NCBI GenBank assembly: GCA_029858285.1
Contig: JAOUFN010000005.1
Coordinates: forward strand, 1-64,000
DNA: 64,000 nt
Direction: 5' to 3'
Origin: Nitrospirota bacterium
Lineage (GTDB): Bacteria; Nitrospirota; JACRHL01
Positions within the stretch are counted from its first letter, which is position 1. Each line of letters starts with the position of its first letter. This document shows positions 8,434-16,319 of this stretch, piece by piece. A program made the position numbers and the translations under genes. The notes beneath the pieces were generated by a model, which did not search any database, was not told where the DNA came from, and saw only the letters and a program-made list of their open reading frames with translations.

Positions 8434-9768
8434 GTGCTCAACGCCCTTTCGGACAAGCTCGAAAAGGTACTCGGTCGCCTCAAGGGGCGGGGGGTGCTCA
8501 ACGAGCAGAACATTGACGAGGCCCTCAAGGAGGTGCGCTTTGCGCTCCTCGAGGCCGACGTGCATTTTGCGGTGGTGAAGTCGTTCATCGCCGGGGTGCG
8601 CGAGCAGTGTTTGGGGCAAAACGTGCTGGGCAGCCTGTCTCCGGGCCAGCAGGTGGCCGGGGTGGTGCAGCGCGAACTGGCGCGGGTGATGGGTGGCCAG
8701 CAGGCGCAGCTTGATCTGCTCCCCGACGACCTGACGCCGATCCTGATGGTCGGCCTGCAGGGTTCCGGCAAGACCACCACCAGCGGCAAGCTGGCGTTGC
8801 GCCTCAAGGGGCAGGGTCGGCGGGTGCTGCTGGTGGCCTGCGACCTGCAACGTCCCGCGGCGGTGGAGCAGCTCAAGACCCTGGGGGGGCAGATCGGCGT
8901 GCCGGTGCTGGACCCGCAGCCCGCCGGGGGGGACCCGGTGGCGGCGGCGAAAGCCGGGCTGGAACACGCCCGCGTGAACCGCTTCGACGTGGTGCTGTTC
9001 GACACCGCCGGGCGGCTGCACGTGGACGCCGAACTGATGGCCCAGCTGGTGCGCGTGAAGCAGGCGGTGTCGCCGCGCGAAACCCTGCTGGTGGCGGACG
9101 CCATGACCGGCCAGGAGGCGGTGAACATCGCCGCCAGCTTCCACAAGGCCCTGGGGGTGACCGGCATCATCCTGTCCAAGCTCGAGGGCGACGCGCGAGG
9201 CGGCGCAGTGCTGTCGATGCGCGAGGTGACCGGCTGCCCCATCAAGTTTGTGGGCGTGGGCGAAAAGCTGCCGGCCCTGGAGACCTTCCACCCCGAACGC
9301 ATGGCCGGCCGCATCCTGGGCATGGGCGACATGCTCGGGCTGCTGGAGCGGGCCGAGACCACGGTCACCCGTGACCAGGCCGAGGCGCTGGCGGGAAAAC
9401 TGCGCAAGAGCGAGTTCACCCTCGAGGATTTTCGCGATCAGATGCGCCAGTTGCGCAAGATGGGTTCGCTGTCCGACCTTCTGGGCATGCTGCCCGGAGC
9501 GGGCAAGCTGGCCAAGGCCGCCCAGGCGGTGCCGGAAAAGGAGTTGGGCCGGGTGGAGGCGATCATCAACTCCATGACCCGCGCCGAGCGTGACAACCAC
9601 ACCCTGATCAATGGCAGCCGCCGCCGCCGCATCGCCAAAGGCAGCGGAACCTCGGTGCAGGAGGTCAACCGGCTGCTGAAGAATTTCGCCCAGGGCCGCA
9701 AGATGATGAAAAGTCTCGCGGGCGCCGGGGGCAAGTCATACAAACTCAGGCAGATGCTGCCGTTCTAG
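8434..9768 (+). CDS. ffh: Signal recognition particle protein Ffh
   Basis: Ffh binds 4.5S RNA and signal sequences and delivers ribosomes to FtsY at the inner membrane. The product has the N domain (V-L-N-A-L-S-D-K-L-E-K-V-L), the G-domain P-loop G-L-Q-G-S-G-K-T-T (about residue 107), D-T-A-G-R, and the methionine-rich M domain with G-S-G-T-S-V-Q-E-V-N-R-L-L-K. I chose GTG 8434 because family members start just before this L-N-A-L-S segment, giving 444 residues. ATG 8371 has a GGAAGA upstream and would add 21 residues without family support. First gene of a translation operon. Confidence 0.95.
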   Translation: MLNALSDKLEKVLGRLKGRGVLNEQNIDEALKEVRFALLEADVHFAVVKSFIAGVREQCLGQNVLGSLSPGQQVAGVVQRELARVMGGQQAQLDLLPDDLTPILMVGLQGSGKTTTSGKLALRLKGQGRRVLLVACDLQRPAAVEQLKTLGGQIGVPVLDPQPAGGDPVAAAKAGLEHARVNRFDVVLFDTAGRLHVDAELMAQLVRVKQAVSPRETLLVADAMTGQEAVNIAASFHKALGVTGIILSKLEGDARGGAVLSMREVTGCPIKFVGVGEKLPALETFHPERMAGRILGMGDMLGLLERAETTVTRDQAEALAGKLRKSEFTLEDFRDQMRQLRKMGSLSDLLGMLPGAGKLAKAAQAVPEKELGRVEAIINSMTRAERDNHTLINGSRRRRIAKGSGTSVQEVNRLLKNFAQGRKMMKSLAGAGGKSYKLRQMLPF

Positions 9769-9794
9769 GACGGCGTACCGACAAAGGAGAACCA

Positions 9795-10040
9795 ATGGCC
9801 GTTACCATTCGCATGACCCGCATGGGTCGCAAAAAATTGCCCTTCTACCGCGTGGTGGTGCTGGACAGCCGCGTGCGTCGCGACGGACGCTGCCTCGAGG
9901 TGCTGGGCACCTTCGATCCGCTGGCCGCCACCGGTGGCCTGAATTTGAAGGTCGATCGCGTGGACGAGTGGGTGAGCAAGGGCGCCACCGTGTCGGACGC
10001 GGTGCGTGACCTGGTGGTGCGCGCCCGCGCCACGGCCTGA
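9795..10040 (+). CDS. rpsP: 30S ribosomal protein bS16
   Basis: The 81-residue protein begins M-A-V-T-I-R-M-T-R-M-G-R-K-K-L-P-F-Y-R-V-V and contains L-E-V-L-G-T-F-D-P, the hallmark of bS16, a primary assembly protein of the 30S subunit. AAGGAG lies six bases before the ATG. It sits between ffh and rimM in the conserved order; the small KH-domain gene often found after rpsP is absent. Confidence 0.97.
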   Translation: MAVTIRMTRMGRKKLPFYRVVVLDSRVRRDGRCLEVLGTFDPLAATGGLNLKVDRVDEWVSKGATVSDAVRDLVVRARATA

Positions 10041-10044
10041 CGCC

Positions 10045-10063
10045 GTCCGGCCCCGCGCCGGAC
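10045..10063 (+). other. Hairpin between rpsP and rimM
   Basis: A 7-bp perfect stem (10045-10051 with 10057-10063) lies in the 44-base gap. The T run follows only ten bases later and overlaps the rimM start region, so it is not a standard terminator. It may attenuate or protect the rpsP end. Confidence 0.35.
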
Positions 10064-10084
10064 TGTCGCGGAGTTTTTTTGTCC

Positions 10085-10657
10085 ATGCACGGAGACGCCG
10101 GTGAGCTGGTGATGATCGGCACCGGGGTCCGTGCCCACGGTGTGCGCGGCGAGGTGCGCGTGGCGCCCCTGTCGGGGGATCCGCAGCGCTTTGGCGCGGG
10201 TCTTTCGGTGGTGTGGCGCCGGGACGGCTTCGCCGACCGCTCGCTGACCGTGCGCCGGGCGCGCGGCAAGGGCGAACTCGCCTATGTTTTTTTTGACGAA
10301 ATAGCCGACCGCACCGCCGCCGAACCCCTCAACGGCGGCCAGCTTTGGGCGCGGGCCGATTCCTCCCCCGATCTGGGCGAGGACGGCGGCTGGTACCACC
10401 ATCAACTGCTGGGGCTGGAGGTGGTGGACGAAGCCGGCTCCCCCCTTGGCCGCCTGACCGGCATCTTCGACGGCCCTGCCCACGACAACCTGGAGGTCAC
10501 CTCTCCCGGAGGCGTTACCTGGCTGGTGCCCGCGGTGCCGGCCTTTCTGCTGCGGGTGGAACTGGAGGCGGGACGGGTAGTGTTGCGCCCCATTCCCGGC
10601 CTGATTCCCGAGGCGGCGCGTCCTGACGCCCCCGGCCCGCCCTCCGACGGCGGTTGA
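10085..10657 (+). CDS. rimM: Ribosome maturation factor RimM
   Basis: RimM assists maturation of the 30S head and binds uS19. The 190-residue product has the N-terminal signature G-T-G-V-R-A-H-G-V-R-G-E-V-R-V and the C-terminal PRC-barrel segment H-D-N-L-E-V-T...V-P-A-V-P-A-F-L-L-R-V. The start is uncertain: TTG 10079 is five bases from GGAG (10070-10073), while ATG 10085 is eleven bases away. It lies three bases before trmD. Confidence 0.92.
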   Translation: MHGDAGELVMIGTGVRAHGVRGEVRVAPLSGDPQRFGAGLSVVWRRDGFADRSLTVRRARGKGELAYVFFDEIADRTAAEPLNGGQLWARADSSPDLGEDGGWYHHQLLGLEVVDEAGSPLGRLTGIFDGPAHDNLEVTSPGGVTWLVPAVPAFLLRVELEAGRVVLRPIPGLIPEAARPDAPGPPSDGG

Positions 10658-10660
10658 TCC

Positions 10661-11374
10661 GTGCGCGCCGCCATCATCACCCTGTTTCCCGCCATGGTGC
10701 AGGCGGTGCTCGACACCAGCATACTGGCGCGGGCGGCCCGCTGCGGATTGCTGGAGTGCGCGGTCACCCCGCTGCGGGAGTACGGCCTCGGGCGCTACCG
10801 CAAGGTGGACGACGAGCCCTATGGCGGAGGGCCGGGCATGGTGTTCCGCCCGGAGCCGGTGTTTGCCGCCGTCGAGGCGGTGGAGGCGGTTTTCGGGGTG
10901 GAGTGCCGGCGGCTGATGCCGTCGCCCCAGGGGCGGCGCTTCGATCAGGCCCTGGCGGCGGAACTGGCGGTCGAAGAGCGCCCCCTGGTGATTCTGTGCG
11001 GGCACTACGAGGGGGTGGACGAGCGGGTGCGCGAGGGGCTGCGCTTCGAGGAAATCTCCCTGGGGGATTTCGTCCTCACCGGCGGCGAACTGCCGGCCCT
11101 GGCCATGCTGGACGCGGCGGTGCGGCTGATCCCCGGAGTTCTGGGGGATGACCGCTCCCCCGTTTCCGACACCTTTACCGAGGCCGTGTCGGGGGGGCTC
11201 AAATACCCCCAGTACACCCGGCCGGAGGTGTTCCGGGGCATGGCGGTGCCCGAGGTGCTGCGCTCCGGCCATCATGCGGAAATCGAGCGCTGGCGGGCCG
11301 GGCAGGCCCACGCCGCCACCCGCTCCAAGCGCCCCGACCTGCTGGCCGGCGAGCGGGACGCCGCCGATGCCTGA
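10661..11374 (+). CDS. trmD: tRNA (guanine37-N1)-methyltransferase TrmD
   Basis: TrmD methylates G37 next to the anticodon, preventing +1 frameshifting. The 237-residue protein has the SPOUT trefoil-knot motifs I-L-C-G-H-Y-E-G-V-D-E-R and I-S-L-G-D-F-V-L-T-G-G-E-L-P-A, and Y-G-G-G-P-G-M-V near residue 56. The start is GTG 10661, three bases after rimM. Its end overlaps the next gene by eight bases. Confidence 0.96.
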   Translation: MRAAIITLFPAMVQAVLDTSILARAARCGLLECAVTPLREYGLGRYRKVDDEPYGGGPGMVFRPEPVFAAVEAVEAVFGVECRRLMPSPQGRRFDQALAAELAVEERPLVILCGHYEGVDERVREGLRFEEISLGDFVLTGGELPALAMLDAAVRLIPGVLGDDRSPVSDTFTEAVSGGLKYPQYTRPEVFRGMAVPEVLRSGHHAEIERWRAGQAHAATRSKRPDLLAGERDAADA

Positions 11375-11960
11375 GGCCGCCATTTATGTGGCCCTGGTGC
11401 ACGGCCCGGTGAAGAACAAGCGCGGCGAGCGGGTCACCACCGCCGTTACCGGCCTGAATGTTCACGACATCGCCCGCGCCGTGACCACCTATGGGGGCCG
11501 GGGCTATTTTCTGGTCACCCCGCTGGCGGCCCAGCAGGAGTTGGTGCGGCGCATGGTGGCGCATTGGGAAGGTAGTTTTGGCACCCATTACAACCCCAAC
11601 CGCAAGGACGCGCTGGGGGTGGCCGAAGTGGTAAACAGCCTGGACGATACCATCGCCGCCGTGGCCGGGCGCGAGGGCGGGGCGGCGCCCCGGGTGGTGG
11701 TGACTTCGGCGCGGGAGGTGGCGGGGGTGGCGCCGGTGACGTTCAGCGACCTGCGGGGGCGGATTGCCGATGGTGGCGCGCCGCTGTTGCTGGTGTTCGG
11801 CACCGGCTGGGGCCTGGTGGAGGAAACCATCGGCGGCGCCGACCTGCTGCTGGAGCCGATCCACGGTCATGGCGGATACAACCACCTGAGCGTGCGCAGC
11901 GCCGTGTCCATCGTGCTGGACCGTCTGCTGGGAGAGCGTGGGGAGCGGGGGCCGGAGTAG
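11367..11960 (+). CDS. SPOUT-type SAM-dependent RNA methyltransferase (uncharacterised family)
   Basis: This 197-residue protein begins A-I-Y-V-A-L-V-H-G-P-V-K-N-K-R-G-E and ends with L-L-V-F-G-T-G-W-G-L and I-H-G-H-G-G-Y-N-H-L-S-V-R-S-A-V-S-I, the pattern of a small SPOUT RNA methyltransferase family encoded between trmD and rplS in several lineages, notably deltaproteobacteria. The RNA target is not known to me. ATG 11367 overlaps the trmD end by eight bases, indicating translational coupling. Confidence 0.8.
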   Translation: MPEAAIYVALVHGPVKNKRGERVTTAVTGLNVHDIARAVTTYGGRGYFLVTPLAAQQELVRRMVAHWEGSFGTHYNPNRKDALGVAEVVNSLDDTIAAVAGREGGAAPRVVVTSAREVAGVAPVTFSDLRGRIADGGAPLLLVFGTGWGLVEETIGGADLLLEPIHGHGGYNHLSVRSAVSIVLDRLLGERGERGPE

Positions 11961-11980
11961 AGAAAAAGATTTGGAGATTC

Positions 11981-12009
11981 TTGATCCCGTTCGGTGGATC
12001 AGGCATAAT
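11981..12009 (+). promoter_or_regulatory. Sigma-70 promoter of rplS with an inverted repeat in its spacer
   Basis: TTGATC (11981-11986) and CATAAT (12004-12009) are 17 bases apart. TGATCC (11982-11987) and GGATCA (11996-12001) form an inverted repeat across the -35 box and spacer, a possible regulator site. A leader of about 90 bases precedes rplS. Confidence 0.65.
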
Positions 12010-12106
12010 GGGCGTTTCCCATGGGCGTGTTCCGTGGTGCCTTTTGCGGGGGGTCTGTCGCCCTTTGGCGGTCGGGTCCTTCGTGTGATTTTTGTGGAGA
12101 AGAGTG

Positions 12107-12586
12107 ATGAACCGGCTTGAGCGCATCGAAAAATCCCTGGCGGCCACCAACCGCCCCCAGTTCGTTGTGGGCGATGCGGTGCGGGTGCATGCCAAGGTGG
12201 TGGAGGGCGGCAAGGAGCGCATCCAGGTGTTCGAGGGAGTGGTGATCGCCCGCAGTGGTGGATCCAACCGCGAAACCTTTACCGTGCGCAAGGTGTCGTA
12301 TTCCACCGGTGTGGAGCGCGTGTTCCCGCTGAACTCACCGAACGTGGACAAGGTCGAGGTGGTGCGCCGCGGCCGGGTGCGCCGCGCCAAGCTGTATTAC
12401 CTGCGGGAGCGTCGCGGCAAGGCCGCGCGCATTGCCGAGCGCGACATGCGTGGCAAGCGGGCTGCCGAACTGGCCGCCCTGCTGGCTGCCGAGGGCGTCG
12501 CCAGCGCTGCTCCGGAAACCCCGGAAGCGACCTCTCCCGGTGTCGCCGATGGCGGAGCCGCCGACGAGACCAAGCCGGGCGCCTGA
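12107..12586 (+). CDS. rplS: 50S ribosomal protein bL19 with C-terminal extension
   Basis: bL19 contacts the 30S-50S interface. The core has [37 protein letters not shown] and [12 protein letters not shown]. With 159 residues it is about 40 longer than usual; the extra C-terminal tail is Ala/Glu/Pro-rich and likely disordered. The start ATG 12107 has GGAG seven bases upstream. Confidence 0.96.
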   Translation: MNRLERIEKSLAATNRPQFVVGDAVRVHAKVVEGGKERIQVFEGVVIARSGGSNRETFTVRKVSYSTGVERVFPLNSPNVDKVEVVRRGRVRRAKLYYLRERRGKAARIAERDMRGKRAAELAALLAAEGVASAAPETPEATSPGVADGGAADETKPGA

Positions 12587-12594
12587 CGGCTCCG

Positions 12595-13227
12595 GTGCGG
12601 TTGCATCCGGCTGTGATGCGCCCAGGTCCGTTGTGGGAATACGAAGGCCGTGCCCAGGGTCGTGGCGCACGCGCCATTGCCGGCATTGATGAGGCCGGGC
12701 GCGGGCCGTTGGCCGGTCCGGTGGTGGCCGCGGCGGTGATTCTCGACGCGGCGGATCCCATCGCGGGGCTCAACGACTCGAAGCAACTCTCCGAGAAGAC
12801 CCGGGAACGACTGTTCACGGAAATTCACACCCGGGCCCGTGCGGTGGGGGTGGGCATTGTGCATGCCGGGGAGATCGATCGCATCAACATTCTTCAGGCG
12901 ACCATTCTGGCCATGACCCAGGCGGTGGAGCGATTGTCGGCGGGTGGCGTCGAGGCCGATTACCTGCTGCTCGATGCCCTGACCCTGTCGGCGCTGCCCC
13001 TGCCCCAGGAGGGGATCATCGGCGGCGACGGCAAGAGCGCCAGCATCGCCGCCGCCTCCATCGTGGCCAAGGTTACCCGGGACCGCATCATGGTGGCATA
13101 CAACGACAACTTTCCGGGCTATGGATTTGCCGTCCACAAGGGCTATCCCACCCGCGCCCACCGCGAGGCGCTGTCGCGCCTCGGCCCCTGTCCCATCCAT
13201 CGGCGCAGCTTTCGGGGCGTCGCCTAG
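12595..13227 (+). CDS. rnhB: Ribonuclease HII
   Basis: RNase HII removes ribonucleotides from DNA and RNA from RNA-DNA hybrids. The active-site set is visible: D32 and E33 in G-I-D-E-A-G-R-G-P-L, D127 in L-L-L-D-A-L and D145 in I-I-G-G-D-G-K-S, followed by S-I-A-A-A-S-I-V-A-K-V. It has 210 residues from GTG 12595; ATG 12616 is an equally possible start. It follows rplS by eight bases and is part of the rplS-rnhB-yraN operon. Confidence 0.95.
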   Translation: MRLHPAVMRPGPLWEYEGRAQGRGARAIAGIDEAGRGPLAGPVVAAAVILDAADPIAGLNDSKQLSEKTRERLFTEIHTRARAVGVGIVHAGEIDRINILQATILAMTQAVERLSAGGVEADYLLLDALTLSALPLPQEGIIGGDGKSASIAAASIVAKVTRDRIMVAYNDNFPGYGFAVHKGYPTRAHREALSRLGPCPIHRRSFRGVA

Positions 13228-13231
13228 ACCC

Positions 13232-13633
13232 GTGGCGTGGTTCACAAAGCAGGAAGAAAAGCCGGGGGCGGGCGGCCTGCTGGGGCGCGAGGCCGAGGAC
13301 CTGGCCTGCCGCCACCTGCGGGACGGCGGCATGGCGGTGGTGGCGCGCAACTATCGCGCCGGGCGGGTGGAGCTGGATATCGTTTGCACCGATGGTGACG
13401 CGGTGGTGTTCGTGGAGGTCAAGGCGCGCAGCTCCAGCGGTTTTGGCGGCGCCCCGGCGGCGATCAGCGCCACCAAGCGCGGCCGGGTGGGGCGGGCGGC
13501 CCGGCATTACCTGACGGAAAAGGGGTTGTACGGGGAAGTTCCGTGCCGCTTCGATGTAGTATTGGTGGACGCGGGGCAGCGTCCATATCGGATCACCCAT
13601 ATTCCCAACGCCTTCGCCGTGGAGGAGACCTAG
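13232..13633 (+). CDS. yraN: UPF0102/YraN family nuclease-fold protein
   Basis: The 133-residue protein has the YraN signature: G-R-E-A-E-D-L-A, then N-Y-R-A-G-R-V-E-L-D-I-V and V-F-V-E-V-K-A-R-S-S, a restriction-endonuclease-like D-ExK core. The role is not firmly established. GTG 13232 was chosen because the upstream in-frame region lies inside rnhB and has no family similarity. Cotranscribed after rnhB (four-base gap). Confidence 0.88.
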   Translation: MAWFTKQEEKPGAGGLLGREAEDLACRHLRDGGMAVVARNYRAGRVELDIVCTDGDAVVFVEVKARSSSGFGGAPAAISATKRGRVGRAARHYLTEKGLYGEVPCRFDVVLVDAGQRPYRITHIPNAFAVEET

Positions 13634-13636
13634 CCT

Positions 13637-13894
13637 GTGGAGATCGGGTTCAATCAGAACGTCCCGGCGCATGGCAAGCTGTACCATGTGCAGACCGAGG
13701 ACGTGGAGGCCTCGGCCGAAATCGTCACTCACGTATTCATGGATGGGCGCATCCTGCATACCTACCGGCTGTCCTACGCGGACTGGAAGACCGACGCCGC
13801 GTGGCGTCCCCGGGTGGCCGAGCAGGCCAAAAAGCAGCACACGCTGATGGTCGCCGCCATTCATCGCGGTCGCTTTGAACAGCCGAGCGCCTGA
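13637..13894 (+). CDS. Conserved hypothetical protein of 85 residues
   Basis: The protein reads I-G-F-N-Q-N-V-P...Y-H-V-Q-T-E-D, then V-T-H-V-F-M-D-G-R-I-L-H-T-Y-R-L-S-Y. I recall this layout from short uncharacterised proteins but know no function. It starts at GTG 13637 with GGAGGAG nine bases upstream, three bases after yraN, so it is the last gene of the rplS operon. No signal peptide or membrane helix. Confidence 0.7.
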   Translation: MEIGFNQNVPAHGKLYHVQTEDVEASAEIVTHVFMDGRILHTYRLSYADWKTDAAWRPRVAEQAKKQHTLMVAAIHRGRFEQPSA

Positions 13895-13901
13895 ATTCAG
13901 A

Positions 13902-13928
13902 TTGCAATGTGCAACAACAGGTTATACT
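13902..13928 (+). promoter_or_regulatory. Possible promoter region of ctpA
   Basis: TTGCAA (13902-13907) and TATACT (13923-13928) are only 15 bases apart, so the promoter is uncertain. The segment 13913-13925 (AACAACAGGTTAT) recurs at 21926-21938, a similar distance before another gene. Confidence 0.4.
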
Positions 13929-14046
13929 GAAGAGTTGTGGTTTACCGTCCGCCCCGTCATGGATGGTGATCGCGTTAAGGGCGCGATCGGGGTGGCTTGG
14001 GGCCGCGTGTCCGCACGCGGCATGATTTGACCGGCAGGGAGTCCGC

Positions 14047-15465
14047 ATGAGCAATTCAGGCAGCAATCCGGGTGACAATTCAGGCCGCGGGCCGGACCAC
14101 GGGCAGGGTGGTGGCGGGTACGGCGGCTTCACCGTGGCCGTGCTGGTGGCACTGGTGGCCGGCTGGCTGCTGGGGTCCAGCATGCAGGCGGGCCCGGTCA
14201 TGGCCCAGGGCACGTTTGACGGCCTGAAAATCTTTACCGAGGTGCTCAACGACATCCAGACCAAGTATGTCGAAGAGGTAGACAGCGAGAAGCTCATCGA
14301 GGGCGCCATCCGCGGCATGATCGATACCCTCGATCCGCACTCCTCTTATATGCGCCGGGAGGAATACAAGGACCTGCAGTCCGACACCAAGGGCGAATTC
14401 GCCGGGCTGGGCATCCAGATCGCCGTGCGGGATCGCAAGCTGGTGGTGATTTCCCCCATCGACGATACCCCGGCGGCCCGTGCCGGCATTCTGGCCGGTG
14501 ACCACATCTCCGAGGTGGACGGCACCGCCACTAAGGACTTGACGGTGAACGAGGCGGTGAACCGCATGCGCGGCGTCAAGGGCACCACCGTGGTGCTGAC
14601 CATCCTCCGCGAGGGCGAGGAAAAACCCCTCAAATTCACCCTGAAGCGCGACATCATCAAGGTCGAGAGCGTCACCTCGCGCACGGTCAGCGATGGCATC
14701 GGGTATGTGCGCATCAGCCAGTTCCAGGACCGTACCGGCGCCGAACTGCGCAAGGCCCTGGGCAAGCTCAAGGCCGACGGCATGGAGCAACTGGTGCTGG
14801 ACCTGCGCAACAACCCCGGAGGCCTGCTGACGGCCTCGGTGGAAGTCACCGAGCAGTTCATCGGCGAGGGCGAGATGGTGGTGTACATTCAGGGCCGCGA
14901 CGGCGACCGTGAAGAGTATTTTGGCCACAGCGGCAAGTACGCCGACGTGCCGATAGTGGTGCTGGTGAATGGCGGTTCCGCCTCGGCGTCCGAGATTGTT
15001 TCCGGCGCCCTGCAGGATCTGAAACGCGCCGTGGTGGTGGGCACCCAGTCCTTCGGCAAGGGATCGGTGCAGACCATTCTGCCTCTGTCCGACGATTCGG
15101 GATTGCGGCTGACCACCGCCAAGTACTACACCCCCGCCGGGCGTTCCATCCAGAACAAGGGGGTGACCCCGGACGTGGTGGTGGAATTCAACGCCGACAC
15201 GGCGGTTTCCAAGGAGCGCAAGCGGGCCTTTGTACGGGAACGCGATCTGGAGCGCCATCTGGAAACCGAGCCGTCGCAGAAGGACGATCGGGACAAGCCG
15301 ATCGGCGAACAGAGCGACGAGGCGGAGGGGGACATCAAACTCAGCACCGAGGAGGAGTCCTTCCTGCGTGACAACCAGTTGCAGGCAGCGGTGGACCTCC
15401 TCAAGGGGTGGCGGGTGATGGCCCACAGCCTGGCTCCCCCGCACCCGGCCGAGGCCACGAAGTAA
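14047..15465 (+). CDS. ctpA: S41 family C-terminal processing protease CtpA
   Basis: A 472-residue membrane-anchored protease that trims C-termini of envelope proteins. One N-terminal transmembrane helix (about 27-46) is preceded by a Gly/Ser-rich tail. A PDZ domain spans about 112-195 and the protease domain 205-400. Catalytic S313 lies in G-G-S-A-S-A-S-E-I and K338 in F-G-K-G-S-V-Q-T, with the family spacing of 25 residues. The L-D-P-H-S-S-Y-M motif near 95 is typical. The acidic C-terminal 70 residues are outside the core. The nearby DegP suggests an envelope quality-control cluster. Confidence 0.95.
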   Translation: MSNSGSNPGDNSGRGPDHGQGGGGYGGFTVAVLVALVAGWLLGSSMQAGPVMAQGTFDGLKIFTEVLNDIQTKYVEEVDSEKLIEGAIRGMIDTLDPHSSYMRREEYKDLQSDTKGEFAGLGIQIAVRDRKLVVISPIDDTPAARAGILAGDHISEVDGTATKDLTVNEAVNRMRGVKGTTVVLTILREGEEKPLKFTLKRDIIKVESVTSRTVSDGIGYVRISQFQDRTGAELRKALGKLKADGMEQLVLDLRNNPGGLLTASVEVTEQFIGEGEMVVYIQGRDGDREEYFGHSGKYADVPIVVLVNGGSASASEIVSGALQDLKRAVVVGTQSFGKGSVQTILPLSDDSGLRLTTAKYYTPAGRSIQNKGVTPDVVVEFNADTAVSKERKRAFVRERDLERHLETEPSQKDDRDKPIGEQSDEAEGDIKLSTEEESFLRDNQLQAAVDLLKGWRVMAHSLAPPHPAEATK

Positions 15466-15496
15466 CCCCCCGAAGGGCATCGCACGGTTCGGGCGC

Positions 15497-16195
15497 GTGT
15501 TGCCGGTAACCTTGTGGCTGATCCGCCACGGCCAGGCGGAGACCGGAGGCGCCCTGACCGGCCACCGGGACCCTCCCCTGGCGGCGGCGGGCCACCTTCA
15601 GGCGGCGGACGCGGCCGCGGCGCTCAGCGGCATCCCCCTGGCGGCGGTTTACTGCAGCGACCTGCAGCGCAGCGAAAACACCGCCCGTGCGGTGGCGGCC
15701 CGCAGTGGCGGGGCGCCGCTCGAAACCGATCCGCACCCAACCGCTCCCCACAGGCTTGTTCCGTGTGCCGATGGTCGGCTGCGGGAACGCCATTTTGGCG
15801 ATTGGGAGGGGGTGTCGGTGGCCGAATTGCAGCGTTCCGACCCCGATTCCCTGGCCAGGCTCTGGTGCGACCCCCGATTTTCCCCCCCCGGCGGAGAGAG
15901 CTTTGCCACGCTGGCGGCGCGTGCGCTGGCGTGTCTGGGCGAACTGCCGCCCCGCCACCCCGGACTTCCCATCGCGGTCGTCACCCACGGGGGGGTGTTG
16001 CGGGCGGTGCTGGCCGACGCGCTGGGGCTGGATCTGGCCGCCGCCATGCGCATTGAGGTGGCGTGGGGGCACGCCGTGCTGCTGCAGCGGTTCCCGGACG
16101 GCGGCATGCGTCTGGTGGGGGTCAATCTGCCCCCCCAGGCCTGGGGGATCATGTGGCATGCCCTGGAAGCCGACGATTTTCGCCTGACCGCCTGA
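15497..16195 (+). CDS. Histidine phosphatase family protein (PGAM/CobC-like)
   Basis: The 232-residue protein has the phosphohistidine motif L-I-R-H-G-Q-A-E-T at the N-terminus, R-E-R-H-F-G-D-W-E-G in the middle and the second catalytic histidine in V-V-T-H-G-G-V-L-R. The F-G-D-W-E-G block is shared by phosphoglycerate mutase-like enzymes and alpha-ribazole phosphatase CobC. Since the window carries cobalamin genes, CobC is possible, but it is not adjacent to them. Start GTG 15497 has no obvious ribosome-binding site. Confidence 0.85.
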   Translation: MLPVTLWLIRHGQAETGGALTGHRDPPLAAAGHLQAADAAAALSGIPLAAVYCSDLQRSENTARAVAARSGGAPLETDPHPTAPHRLVPCADGRLRERHFGDWEGVSVAELQRSDPDSLARLWCDPRFSPPGGESFATLAARALACLGELPPRHPGLPIAVVTHGGVLRAVLADALGLDLAAAMRIEVAWGHAVLLQRFPDGGMRLVGVNLPPQAWGIMWHALEADDFRLTA

Positions 16196-16319
16196 ACTCC
16201 CCACCCCGGTGGGTGGTGATTTGGAATCCACCTCCGGCCCGGCTATCATCGGAGGGTGGGGAGACACCGTTTTGCAGGTGTGTGGCGGGTGGCGGGCATA
16301 ACGCAACAAGGAGGATGGC

